DNA of 64,000 nucleotides from Platerodrilus igneus (Eukaryota; Arthropoda; Insecta; Coleoptera; Lycidae), in contig JARFIW010001469.1 of NCBI GenBank assembly GCA_036346225.1, positions 13,486,001 to 13,550,000 on the forward strand. The letters are read 5' to 3'. Below are positions 20,209 to 32,261 of this stretch, in pieces; the stretch's first letter is position 1, and every line of letters starts with the position of its first letter. The position numbers and the translations under genes are program-made. The notes under the pieces are model-generated. The model was not told the origin of the DNA and did no database searches. It worked only from the letters and a program-made list of their open reading frames with translations.

Positions 20209-22347
20209 TGCCGTGGAATGTGCCTTTAGGTCACAGGAACTAGACTTAATTTATGCTTTGGTACTGGATTTTCTAAAAAATATTCGAGCCCCACAGATTG
20301 GGCGTCATAAATTGCCGTGGAACTCAGCTTAGCTCCGTACCTCACCAGTTTTCAAACAAAAAATTTATTTTTAAAAATATAAAATTTTACAAAAATTTCT
20401 TACCCGGATTCTGCCTCATAAAATTAGTTTCTTCAGCAGCTTTCCCGACTAGCTTAGCTGTGCCTCCTCTCGGATATCTAAATTTACTATCATTCTCTTT
20501 ACCGTTCACACACCATTCAATAAAATCGCAAAATAATACAACAATCATACAATATTTATTTACCACTATTTACAAATAATAATTCATGATTATGTACAGT
20601 TCGGTGCTAAAGTTACACCTCAATAAATGCTATCTTTGTAAAGTCCTTGTTTTTAAAATTGAAATTTCAAACACATTTAATGCAACAGGAGTAAATGGGC
20701 CCCAAATAATACCTTATCTTTATTTATTACCTCACACTGGCGTATGGTGAGCTCATGATAACCCAGTTTATTAATGTATGCTTTCCACTTTGCATACTAT
20801 GACTACAAACTTAGTAAACCCATGTACTCTTAACAATTAAATTTAAATTCATCAAGAAATTTAATAAGCTTTACGTACACCTTTTGTTTTATATTCCAAA
20901 ACACCATAATAATAGTCAGTTATACGTATCTTTTTCAATACGTTAAATTACCAAAAATAATCAGCAAAGTTCACCCACACATCACCTATAATTTTAACAG
21001 TTTATATAAACAAAACAGCATATTCAAATGCGTTATCTGGAAAAAGCGTCAAAAGTCCATCTCCGTTGAAGAAGCTCCATATTCCTGAAAAACCTCGGCT
21101 TCGTGATTATGCGCGCTTGCTGCCTCTAGCTATTTATAGATGACAACTCAGTTTAAGCTGAACTTCGTGCTACCACCAATTAACACCAATTCCAACCTCC
21201 ATATCCATGTATATTACACTTGTTTATTATTGCATTATTAATTTACGAGCTTGTTAAAGTATTCGTGGACCGCAGTTAAATTTAAATTACACTCTATTAT
21301 ACTCGCGTTACTAACTATAAGGCCACAAATAATCTAATATTATTTCACTGAATGTTACAAATTCTTAATACTCACGAGCTTTGTCAGTTGATTATATTAC
21401 GTTGTTACGCGATGCAAAACTAAAGAGAGCCCTATTAATTTACTTCTCGTATTTATACGGTCTAAATGGAACCTCCCCGGATCCACTTTACGCGAAATAC
21501 CTAATTGCAAAATAACATTTCCGCAAATTTTACCTAACCGTCTTTAACTTCTAGAAATATTCCCGCGTCAACACGCTATATCAGACAAACTATCACCACC
21601 TGTCGCGTGTTCGTCTGTTCTATACCTATCTATTTCGGCCAATGATACATTTCAGTGACGCCTTAGAATTCCGCCTGTAATATCTCTATTCCTGTCTTAT
21701 GCATATTTGATGTCGCATTCTAACTTTGCTCGAGTTGTAGAAAATCGATATTGCTGTCCACGTCTTTATGGACTCCACGTTGATCGAATACGTGCCTACT
21801 CAAGTGAATGCTTTTATGCCCGTCTCATTCTGAAGCATATTATTAATTGTTCATCCCTTCTGCTCTTTTAAAAACTTTTGTTAGCGTTTATGCGAACCCA
21901 CCGACGGTTGAACAATATTTCCTTGAAGCTCGCGTCGTTATCTTCACAAATAAGCGGAAGGTGTGCTCAATTAACAATCGTTTAAAATAACGCTTCTCGG
22001 AGTTTACATTTCACAGTATTTTATACAACCGACGTCTGTTTGTTCGTTAAGAAAGCTTTTTGCCTTGGGTTTATAGATTTTTCATGCTCTGATGCGTTTT
22101 CTGACGTTATAACCCGTTGAATTAAACTAAATTAAATTAATTAATAATTTCTATTGGCTTATAAAACTGATTTTCTTTATGAACCTATCAACTTTTAATC
22201 CCTAATTATAAAATTATGTCAATGCTTGATACTTTAAATTAAATAAATGAAATAAATTTTGCACGTAAATATTATGTTCCTCTCTCTACACAGGGTGTTT
22301 GAAATTGCATTGTTTATACCCAAATTTAACCCTTTAAATCCACTACA
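20209..22347 (-). repeat. 5' LTR, family B (2.14 kb)
   Basis: Reading minus, it starts TGTAGTGG at 22347 and ends CCACGGCA at 20209 (or 20313 for the inner terminus). It matches the solo LTR 12176-14607. No second LTR of this element is present, since the 3' half is lost at about 17926. It borders (TA)n at 22348. Confidence 0.8.
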
Positions 22348-22348
22348 T

Positions 22349-22437
<89 letters not shown>
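22348..22437. repeat. (TA)n with TG/CA interruptions
   Basis: About 90 bp of TA-rich repeat separate the family B 5' LTR from a family A solo LTR, both edges falling exactly at LTR termini. Confidence 0.95.
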
Positions 22438-24362
22438 TGCTGTGCTATTGGATACTCGAGCCCCTTCGTTGGGTAGACATTTTTATTTGCTGTAATACCG
22501 TTATATTATCGAGCCCCTACTTTGGACGCTATATTTACTTGCTGTATTATTAAAAGAATTATTATCGTGCTCTAACTTTGGTTCGATATCTTTATTTGTT
22601 ATGATATTAAATTATTGTACCACCATTTTAACATTCACTATTAAATATAGTTATCTCCTCCTCCAGCTGTTTTCTTAATATCACTATCAAACTGGACGTT
22701 ATCTTTAAACAACTCTTTAACAACCAATGACAAAATTCAATATGTTACCGCCTTGCGCGTTATCTCTTCTCTATCAATTTGTGACTCCGCCTTTTTACTA
22801 TTTAAATCTTTGACCTCGGCTAGCATTTATTTGCAATTATAAAATTCAGTAAATTTAGATTTTGTATAATGAAACTAATATGTTATATACAGCTTTTGAA
22901 ATTATTTGTAATACCTTTCTTATAAATTTGATTTATTAACAACTACCTAATTGGTACTCAAAAATCCCCAAAGTCACCAAAGAACATTTACTACCCTTTA
23001 GGAACAAAGCGTGGAATATTCCAAACCTGTTGTTTTCATTATTCATTCATATAGTATGCAACCTTTCTTGTTGACTTGTTCACAAACCTATAGTAATTTA
23101 GCAAATTCAATATAAAAACAAATAATACTCCATATAGAAAAAACAAATATCTTATAACTAAAAATCTCTGACCTGGTTTTATCTTTTCACATCGACGCTC
23201 CCACTAAAATTGATCTTCCCCAATTCGGGATTCCATTCAAATTATTACGCTATTGATCAGCACCATTAAATTATATACCTCAATTTGCTTCTATTCTTAA
23301 ACTTTCATCATTCTTGCCCCAGATTTAAAATTGCAGCTCGTTTCACCCCTGTACTTCAAGATTATTATTATTCTTCTTTTTCCCTTGACATTTAAATTGC
23401 ATTACTGTATTTTTCTTAACATCAGTCCTCTAATTTGTATTTTATTTTCCCCAGACATCAGAATCAGAACCAGAAATCGAAGCCCTATTATTTCTATGTC
23501 TTAGTTTACAATAAATTCATTAAAAACATACTCACGTTTAAACGGCAATTGTAATCATATTTTCACTTATTTAATTTTCACTCTTATACGCATCGCGTAC
23601 TACTCTGTTTCATGGCAATGCACTTCGGCCTTGATTGAGTTTAAAACTGACTTCCCCATCACGGAGCTTGCTAATATCATTTCGAATTCCCACTCCAACC
23701 GTGGGTGTGATCTAGAACTTGTCGTTGTCCCGGACCAATCAAATAATTTTATTACGAGCCGTTTCTGATGCAATGCTCGACATTTTCCCATAATCACAAC
23801 TTGCCTGCAGCTGTCTTCGATTGTCAACATATTGCTTTTCTATAAACAACTGATGTAACCCGACTTTATATTTCCATGTTTACATATGTTTCACGCAATT
23901 TTTAATCGTTTCCCTTATCACATGGTTAGGTCTTTGTACGCATTTATATTAGCTACCTGAAATTCTATTTCTATATCCGCATTACTTTAATCGTCTGGAA
24001 CTCTTCTTCTCAATGCGTGTCTAATTACACTTTATCAAATATACGCGTGCTTTCACTGAAAAATATCCTCATTTGTCTTACCTAAATTAACTAAACTTTA
24101 TTTACAGGGTATTTAATATTTACTATCTACTTAATACATTTATTTCACATTCCTACGCCGACTATGCGTCTTCCTAAGTTTACCCGCGTCGCCCAAAATT
24201 ATCACTACTCTATATACAGGGTGTTGACTACTCACTATCTACAAACTATGTCTATTTCTTAATTATCTCTTTAAATAAGTGTAGTTTTTTGCTGACTATC
24301 TTAATTACTCATTCCCGAACTATCTTTACTATAACGTGAACCCTTACAACCCCTTATCACAG

Positions 24363-24364
<2 letters not shown>
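22438..24364 (-). mobile_element. Solo LTR, family A (1.93 kb)
   Basis: Reading minus, it starts TGCTGTGATAAGGGG at 24364 and ends ATAGCACAGCA at 22438, with (TA)n on both sides. It is homologous but clearly diverged from 9817-11825; a clear shared block is tttgacctcggctagc near 22810. The U5 end has three tandem modules with terminus copies at 22438, 22488, 22540 and about 22597. Confidence 0.8.
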
Positions 24365-24400
<36 letters not shown>

Positions 24401-24401
24401 T
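24365..24401. repeat. (TA)n tract
   Basis: TA run directly outside the solo LTR terminus. Confidence 0.9.
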
Positions 24402-24491
24402 GATATTATAAATTATTATAATGAATTTAAACTGTAAATAAATTATTTTAAATGAAATTTTGATTTAATTTTTCATCAAGTTAAAAGGTTA

Positions 24492-24584
24492 AACTTGTAT
24501 AAAAATAAAATAAATGAAAATGTCAAATTTTGAAACCTTTCAGTGAAATTTGACATTTTCATTTTATTTTATTTTATACAAGTT
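24492..24584. repeat. Near-perfect hairpin, ~39-bp arms
   Basis: Arms 24492-24530 and 24546-24584 are close reverse complements (outer end aacttgtata, inner end gtcaaattt) around a 15-bp loop. The rest of 24402-24779 is AT-rich without genes. It resembles a palindromic MITE or a foldback relic. Confidence 0.8.
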
Positions 24585-24776
24585 ATACAATTTTCTTATA
24601 ACAAATTGAAGCAAAAATCATTTAAAATAATATTTCGATTTAATTTTCATGTTAATTTAATGTTTAACCTCGTCTTAAAGCCTGTGATCAAGAATTTAAA
24701 AAATTAGGCCTTAAAAGTTTACTTTCACAGCTACCTCAATTAATAATATATCATCATTTATACAGTATTATCTTTA

Positions 24777-24779
<3 letters not shown>

Positions 24780-24844
<65 letters not shown>
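24780..24844. repeat. (TA)n microsatellite, ~32 units
   Basis: An uninterrupted TA run of about 65 bp, with no LTR at either edge. The following 24845-25224 shows no gene. Confidence 0.95.
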
Positions 24845-24846
<2 letters not shown>

Positions 24847-25224
24847 TGACCCACAGAAGTATGTGACTTGTTTCTCTTTTGTACAAACCAAGTGATAAAG
24901 CCAACTTGCATTGACGTACGAACGAAACACTTTTTTGTTTAGAGACACACTCTGGAATAAGCTGTGACACTGTTCCCTAGTATGCTAAAATTTTCTTTTT
25001 ACTAGTTTTAATAGTTTTTTGTTACTTGACGCACTTACTTATATGTTAGTTTTAGTATTATTTCTTTTTAGTTTCAAATGTAAAACACGAGCATGATCCA
25101 TACTACCCACCAGAAGGTAGCTTAATAGCAATCCTTTTAAGAGAAGAGAAAAACGCTTGGTTATTACAGTTTTGTTACAAAATGAGAAAATTTAATTCTA
25201 TAACGAGACATAAAGAAATGCTGC

Positions 25225-26110
25225 AAAAGTAAATTTGGAAGGTAGTGGGAATAACTTTACCATGGGGCGTTTCAGTAAGCCATTTACGGTACGCAACCCC
25301 ATCGCGACCGGGATGAAATTCAGTGAAGCGAGCGAGACACCACTGCAATGGAGATACATAATCATCCTTTATAAGAACCAGGGTACCTAAATCAATACTG
25401 TTTAATCATTTGGACTTATACCAGCGGCTGCGTTGGTATAACTGATGCAAATATTTGCTATGCTAGCGGTCCTAAAAGGCTTACTGCATGGCTTGTATGA
25501 GCTGCCATCGAAACAGGCGGGACAAAGAAATGTGAAACAAATCAAGATGTGGGGCAGATGTTCGAGAGTGAGAAAGTGACCATGGGTAAAGGAACGAAAA
25601 TCGTTAGGGTCTTCACTTATGCTACAGAGGGATGGGGAATTTAACAAGGCCTCTATTCGGAAGGTAAGAATTTGAAATCTTTCAAAGGTCAAATCTCGAA
25701 GTCCAACAACCCTTTACAGGTGAGTTATAACGGCCTTAATAGCACTCTCCCAGATGCCTCCAAAGTGGTTAGCAAAAGGGGCGTTAAAATGCCATGAAAT
25801 GAGTTGGGATTCCGCATATGTACGGAAATAATCTTGTAGTTAGCGATCAGCATCTACAAAATTAGTACCGCAATCGCTGTAATTGTTTTGACAACGACCT
25901 CCTCGGTGGGCTCTAAATCAACGAAGGTAAGCAATAACTGAGTCTGAGGAGATATCTTAAAAGAATTCTAAATGTATAGCCTTAGTTGCTAAGCAAACAA
26001 TAATACAAAGGTGTGTTTTTCGTGTTTTGGCACCTCTACAACGATGCATAGTAATCGTAAAGGGCCCTGCAAAATCAATGCCAATGGAGCAACTGGTTTA
26101 ACCTAAGAAA
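25225..26110 (-). pseudogene. pol: BEL/Pao integrase relic
   Basis: Minus-strand pieces in several frames spell out a BEL/Pao integrase: IDFAGPFTI (first catalytic Asp) near 26080, CLATKAIHLEF near 26000, a CGTNF segment near 25870 where the second catalytic Asp should lie, WHFNAPFANHFGGIWESAIKA near 25790-25730 (catalytic Glu in WES), then LTFERFQILTFRIEALLNS and SISEDPNDFRSFTHGHFL (25692-25560), and the C-terminal LVLIKDDYVSPLQW...TEFHPGRDG near 25350. These motifs in this order are characteristic of the family. Stops and shifts make it dead. The minus-strand region upstream to about 26370 is consistent with a more decayed part of the same pol. No LTR identified. Confidence 0.85.
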
Positions 26111-26573
26111 TTCTATAATTAGATAAGTTTCCCATTATAGGAGTAAAAGTTTAGTTCGGTAGCACCGGTAAATTTAGACAGTGTCCTTCGAATAGCACGA
26201 CGAGAAAAAATAATCCGAAACTTTTTTTGGAATAAATATAATGTGGTATTTACACCTGCACAAAGGTTATTTTCCATTTCAAATGGACCTGCACCTTGCC
26301 GAAGTTCTAAATTACTAGAACAGGTGAAATGGCTTGCGTATTCTAATAAGCTAAAGAAGCAAACTACAAGCCCAATCAAACTAGCAGGGTCGTTAGTGAG
26401 GAACCAGACTAAGACAGATCCCCGAAAAAGGGAAGCGGCTTTTTCGGTACTTAGATTGGCAAAGCTTATAGGGGTTGGTATGGCAGTCTATGACACACTA
26501 CCGCGATGTGGAAGGCAACGGGAAACCACCACATTTCTTCCCAAGTATACAGCGTACTTAAATTGAAATAAAC

Positions 26574-27400
26574 ATGATGGCATTCTCTGGGGTAAAAGAT
26601 TTCAGAGCTAAAATAGTTCCCCATTCGGATCTCCGGAAGGGGACTACTTTAGAGGATGCGATCGGAAAGTCCAGAGTTGAGAACATTTTGCGAGTCGGAG
26701 CGTGGAATGTTAGAAGTATGAAGCAAGTAGGTAAGCTAGAGAACTTAAAAATTGGAAAGAATAGGTTAGCACTAGACATAGTAGGGATCAGCGAAGTTCG
26801 GTGGCCAGACGCGGGGAATTTTTTGGAGTGGAAACTTCAGGGTAATTTATACAGGAGCAGAAGAAGGAAATTTGGGTGTAGAATAGTTATGCAAAAAAAG
26901 ATAAGATACTGTGCAAAAACTTACTTACAAAAGAACCAAAGAATACTCATGGTTAGCTTAGAATCTAAACCGGTAAACAGCAATAATACAAATATACATG
27001 CCCACCTCTAGCTACAGTGACGAATAGGTAGAAGCGATCTACAAAGATATGGAAGACATATTAAGATACGTAAAAGGACATAAAAATTTAATAATTACGG
27101 GGGGTTTTAATGCAGTCATAGGTGAGGATAGGGAAGGAGCGGTAGTAGGTTTATTTGTTTTAGGCACGAGAAACGACAGGGAAATAGGCTGGTAGAATTT
27201 TGCAACAAGAACAACTTAACCATCACAAATACATTATTTCAACATCATGCTAGAAGACGATACACGTGGAAGATGCCAGGAGATATATTAAGATATCAAA
27301 TAGATTACATTATTGTTCGACAACGGTTTAGAAATCAAGTAAAAGACTGCTGAAGCTACCCAGAAACAGATATAGACACTGACCGCAACATTGAATTTAT
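26574..27400 (+). pseudogene. LINE endonuclease (EEP fold), inactivated
   Basis: The open part (26574-27011) contains VGAWNVRSMKQVGKLENL and LDIVGISEVRWPDAG, the first two metal-binding motifs of apurinic-type endonucleases. After stops it continues ITGGFNAVIGEDREG, NLTITNTLFQHHARRRYTW and YQIDYIIVRQRF. The terminal SDH-type motif reads DTDRN, so the catalytic His is Arg. The enzyme would nick target DNA for target-primed reverse transcription. Confidence 0.75.
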
Positions 27401-27925
27401 GGAGGCGGCACTCAAATTAAAAAATTTCTAAAAGAAACGGAAAAAGGCACTTTAACTTCGAGAAACTAAAAGATAAAGATAACTCAAGGAAGATTCGAAA
27501 AAAAGTCAAATGAATTGCTGAAATATATCAGGAAATTATCTGATACCAAGGAAGTAAGAACAGAATGAAATAACATTAAATCCCGCCTAGACGTGGCGGC
27601 CAGAGGTATTTTGGGGTATACACAAAAAGAAAATAAGAAACCACGGTTAACAAAGGGTATGCTAAATTTAATAGAATAAAGCTGAAAATATAAAAATGAA
27701 TCAGACAAAATAGGAAAACAGAGATCCAAAGCTGAAAATGGAAAATTATTTGCAAATGCAAAAAAGATAAAGAACAATGGATTGATGAAAAGTGCAAACT
27801 AAGATGGAAGTAGGAAAGACAGATAAAGCCCACAAACTAATTAGAATCAGTTTAGGGATATAAAACCGTATAGCAAAAATATAAAGGACGCGAGAGGAAA
27901 CGACATTATAGAAAATGTAGAGAAA

Positions 27926-29300
27926 GTGAGTAGATGGCAAGAATATACAGTGAATTTATATGCAGGAGAGGAACTAACAGCATTAGAACAAGAATCAGAC
28001 ATTGAAAATGATGACCTAGGATATCCTATACTTAGAGATCAGTTTAAATTAGCATTAAAGAGTCTGAAAAATGGTAAGGCGCCGGGCATAGATAAGGTGC
28101 GAGCAGAAACTCTAAAAGCCGCTGGACAAGCAGTAACAGAACATATCTTCCAACCTGTAAGCTATATGCATGAGACAGGCAAGATACCAAAAGATTTCAA
28201 ACGGTACATCATAGTAACTATACCAAGAAAGAAAGGTGCAGATAGATGTGAAAATTTTCGAACAATGAGTTTGACAGCACACGTGTCAAAAATATTAACC
28301 AGAATTGTACAAAGACGAATGGAAAAACGAGCGCAAGAAATACTAGGAGAAGATCAATTTGAGTTTAGGCGAAACGGTGGAACACGGGGGGCTGTTTGGG
28401 GTCTGAGAGTGATAATGGAAAAAACCATAGAAAAAGGGGAAAGCGTGTACATAGGGTTTGTAGATCGGGAAAAAGTATTCGACAATGTAAAATGGCTAAA
28501 AATGTTTGAAATACTCAAAAAGATTGGAATTAGTTATAGGAATAGACAAATAGTATTTAGCTTATGCAAAGAGCAAACAGCAGTAATAGAATTAGAGCAA
28601 GAACGTAGAGAAGTAAACATTATAAAAGGAGTGAGATAGGGCTGTGCCTTATCCGCATTAATTTTTGACTTGTACGTTGAAGAGGCAATGAATAGTGTCA
28701 AATGTAAGAAGACATTTGAAATTACTATGCAGGGACAAAAAATTGATATGCTTAGATTTGCAGATGTATAGCGGTATTAGCATCTAGCAAGGAAGAGTTA
28801 GAAGCTGCTCTTAATGAAATGGAAACGGTTCTAACAAAGAGATACGGTATGAAAATTAACAAAATAAAACTAAAGTACTAGTATGCAAATGAGGGGAAAA
28901 TAAATCTAAAACAAGAATACAAATAGGTAACAACAACTTACAAGAGGTTAAGGATTTCTGCTACCTAGGAAGCAAAGTTACGCAAGATGGAAAAAGCACA
29001 ATTGCTATAAAACAAAGATTAGCACAAGGTCGTGATACATTTAACAAGAAAAAGCAACTACTGTGTTCAAAGACAACAAACATAGAAACAAGGAAAAGAT
29101 TGCTTAAAACATATGTGTGGAGCACAGCACTGTACGGCTGTGAAGTCTGGACAGTAGGAGAAGCGGACAAGAATAAGATAGAAGCCTTTGAAATGTACTG
29201 CTACAGACGTATAATGAAGATATCATGGACAACAAAGTTAAGAACGAAGATGTATTAAAAATGGTAGGGGAAGAAAGAAATATGTGGAAAACGGTTAAGA
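27926..29300 (+). pseudogene. LINE reverse transcriptase, RTE-like
   Basis: The main open frame (27926-28639) has SLKNGKAPGIDKV, CENFRTMSLTAHVSKIL, and VYIGFVDREKVFDNVKW, which holds motif A with the catalytic Asp. A TAG at 28637 replaces Gln before GCALSALIFDLYVEEAM. At about 28766 a one-base deletion turns the FADD box into FADV plus a stop, so the polymerase is dead. The C-terminal part (FCYLGSKVTQDGKST, LKTYVWSTALYGCEVWTVGE, FEMYCYRRIMKISW) is readable to about 29230. Confidence 0.8.
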
Positions 29301-29584
29301 AATAGGAGAGGTAGGATGATAGACCACATACTAAGGCATGAGAGAATAGTGCGAAATATATTGGAAGCAGAAATAGGAAAAAAGAGAAGTAGAAGTAGAC
29401 CTAGACTATTGCACACAGACAGTGAAAGATGTAGGATGTGGGTGTTTCAGGGAAATGTGTAGGCTAGCTCAGAATAGAAATCTAAGGAGATACGCATTCA
29501 ACCAATCCCAAGATGTATAAACCAATGACAAAAAGAGTAACGGTACTTAAGCATGATGATGTTATTTCTTCCAGACTCTAATCC

Positions 29585-30198
29585 ACGATTATTGCTAGCA
29601 CAGTTTCTTTAGTTAAACATACAGTTAAAGTAAAAGGAGACCCGATTAAACAACGTTCTTATGGAGTAAGCTCTGTTGTGCCACAACAAATCGTTAGCGA
29701 ATTAGATAAACCTTTTAAGTTAGGGGTCGAGCGTAAAATCGGTAGTCCTTGGAGTATTCCTGTATTATTGGTCAAGAAAAAAGACAACAATAGATTTGTT
29801 ATTGGTTTTCAAAAACTTAACAATGTCACCGAGAAACATGCATATCCTGTACCTACAGCTTTATCAATCTTGGATATCCTCCAAAATGCTGAATTTATTT
29901 CCATTTTAGATTAAAATCCGAAAATTTTCAGATTCCGTTGGAAGAAAATTCTTGTCAGTATACAGTTTTCACAATTTCAAATGGGGGTTTATCTGAATTA
30001 ACCAAGTTACCAATGAGTTTGCATAATTCACCTGCTACATGACAAGGATTTGTGGATCGTCTCCTACGTCAAGGATTACAACTTTAGGTATTTTGTTATC
30101 ACGTCGATATAATCATAAGTACAGATACATTTGAAAAACATATTGAAATTTTGCTTATTGGAAGCTGGTTTCACCTTCAGCAAAGAAGGAATATATAT
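29585..30198 (+). pseudogene. pol: Ty3/gypsy reverse transcriptase fragment
   Basis: The open piece 29678-29914 reads PFKLGVERKIGSPWSIPVLLVKKKDNNRFVIGFQKLNNVTEKHAYPVP, the RT fingers. The palm follows with stops: QIPLEENSCQYTVFT, SLHNSPATWQGFVDRLL, and a decayed YLDDIIIST box near 30105. It is 5'- and 3'-truncated, and a family C LTR starts at 30199 in its TA-rich end. It is a different lineage from the other gypsy elements here. Confidence 0.75.
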
Positions 30199-32261
30199 TG
30201 CTGTGATTCTCTTCGGATAATCGCCTGGGCTGCTCACCTGCTTAAAACTTTCATCCTCATTCATAAAAAAAAACAAATACATTCCTACCAAAAACATCAA
30301 CGTTAACTCTATTTACATCAATATTCATAATACATTAAAATTTAAAAATTAAATTTCAGCATAAATTTCAGTATCATAAAATTTCAAGATTAAATTTGTT
30401 ATCCTTTTAATTTGCATCCAGAATTAAAGTCCTTGTAGGATGCCTACTAATTAATTTAACAATATTTGCAGACCTGAGTCTGAGTACAAAGGGAGTATCT
30501 CCCACCCCTTTACGTTAATCAAACAGGTTAGTCTAATTGAGCTCAAAGACAGACCCAAATTTTCATCATAATCAAGAACTTAAACTGCTAAATACTCCTT
30601 TTTACTTAAACAAAAAAATTTCACCTTAAAATTAAAATTTTGTTGTTAGTACAAATTCACTACTGTCCATTTTTTTTTTAGCAAACAAATTATAAAGTTA
30701 TTCAAAACACACCAAGACATCAAAAATCGAACAACAAAGCATAAGTTACCTGAAGGTTAATGCACTCGTGGCTCCAATGTACATCGTCCTTTGTTAATCA
30801 CACCATTCCAACTGGGTTATGTTTACGGCTTCTGATTCTAAACGCTTTTAAAATTTTCTACACCACCATGCATCTAAAGTTATTTCAGAGCTTCTCAGGA
30901 ACTCATTTAAGTTTATCAAAATCTTGTTTTGTGGATCCAATCACGATTACGAATAACATTTGATTATTAACACCCCCGAAAAATAGCAAAGAAATTCATA
31001 CTTCTTTCACGCTATACGCCAAAACTGCCTACTTTTGTTTATTCATTTATCGTTACAAATTTGGATACTTGGTACAGTAATACTCGCAAATATAACTAAA
31101 CTATATTACCTTGTATCTTCTTTTCTAAGTGCACTAACGCATACTAACTTGTATCGTAGCACGTAAAGAGCAAACTGTTTTAAAGTATTGTATCAAAATT
31201 GAAAATCTAAGAGCACTGTTTAAAGCATCGAATAATCAAAAATCTAAGAGAGCGAAACTGTTTAAAGTCCGGGTTTATATAATAGCCCGCCCGTGCGTCG
31301 GTTTTGTCCCGCAAACGGACGATTTCCAGAATTTCGCATTCTCTGTTCCCTTTCGACAGATGGGCACAGCGATTCTTATTAAATTTGCACTCGCGCCAGT
31401 TAAATCTCAGAAATTTTCCACACGGCACGCAACGTCTGAGAACAACTAATTAAATTTTATACAGAAATGTTATTTTTACACCTCTCATGTTTGCCTCTTA
31501 TTTTCAACCAATCGCAACCCAGTGACGTTGCTCAACCCACGCCTTTAATTATTCGTGTCTCTGTCTTGCGCATATTATCCGTCTTTATCTACCCTGTTCT
31601 GAGTGGTACAAATCGATATTCTTTATTATCGGTAATTTCAATCCACGTGGACTGTTAAATAACACACTTTATTAGCATTTCCCGTGAATATTAAGCGACG
31701 GTTTCTCCAACATTCTCTGCAATCGTTTGTTATCTACAAAATTTAAGCAGAACGTGACTTTTAAAAATACGCAGGTGTTCAATCGTACTACTTCTAAATA
31801 ACACTTCTACGATTTGAATATTATTGGGTTTTTACAAGCTTTTATGCATATAATACCTTAATAATCTTTCAATTAACTCCAATTAAAATAATAATGAATG
31901 GCATTGACTTCTACCCTTTAATTTTTAGTGAATACAAATTAAATATTAATTTATTATTTGTACACTTTGTTTAATACCCATTACTTAAAAATTGAATTAA
32001 TTATTATAAATTCTGCACGTAATTTCTATTTGTTTCTTGGAACAATTAAGTTAAATACACTTTGAGCATTGTAATTCTGCTTCTTTTTATAGAAAACCTC
32101 TAGTGAATAATTTAAATCCCTTATTTTTAATGAAACGAATAAATTTTTATGCTCCACGGTTTTTTAATAAAGCGTATTATCTAATAAAATTCCTTATACA
32201 CGGTGATTAAATTTATTTGATGTAATTAATTAATTTTCTATCCTGGTCTAAATATGAGTAA
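30199..32261 (-). mobile_element. Solo LTR, family C, copy 2 (2.06 kb)
   Basis: Matches 14646-16790 and 42007-44256. Edges are tgctgtgatt at 30199 and gagtaa at about 32261, each next to atatat. It has a single LTR terminus at the U5 side rather than the multiple modules of copy 3. Confidence 0.8.

Larger units (their letters stand above)
26380..29560 (+). mobile_element. RTE-like LINE, near full length, decayed
   Basis: A 5' region (26380-26570, with ggcaacgggaaaccaccaca), an endonuclease (26574-27400), an RT (27926-28780) and a C-terminal domain (28780-29300) follow in order. It ends near aagcatgatgatg at about 29560, with no poly-A, as RTE elements with short 3' repeats do. The clade is inferred from the craniofacial-development-protein-2-like endonuclease. 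Confidence 0.75.

Noticed and set aside
22259..22553. Frames rich in Tyr-Ile (also at 2586, 11968, 24754)
   Set aside because: Translations of (TA)n tracts joined to LTR sequence.
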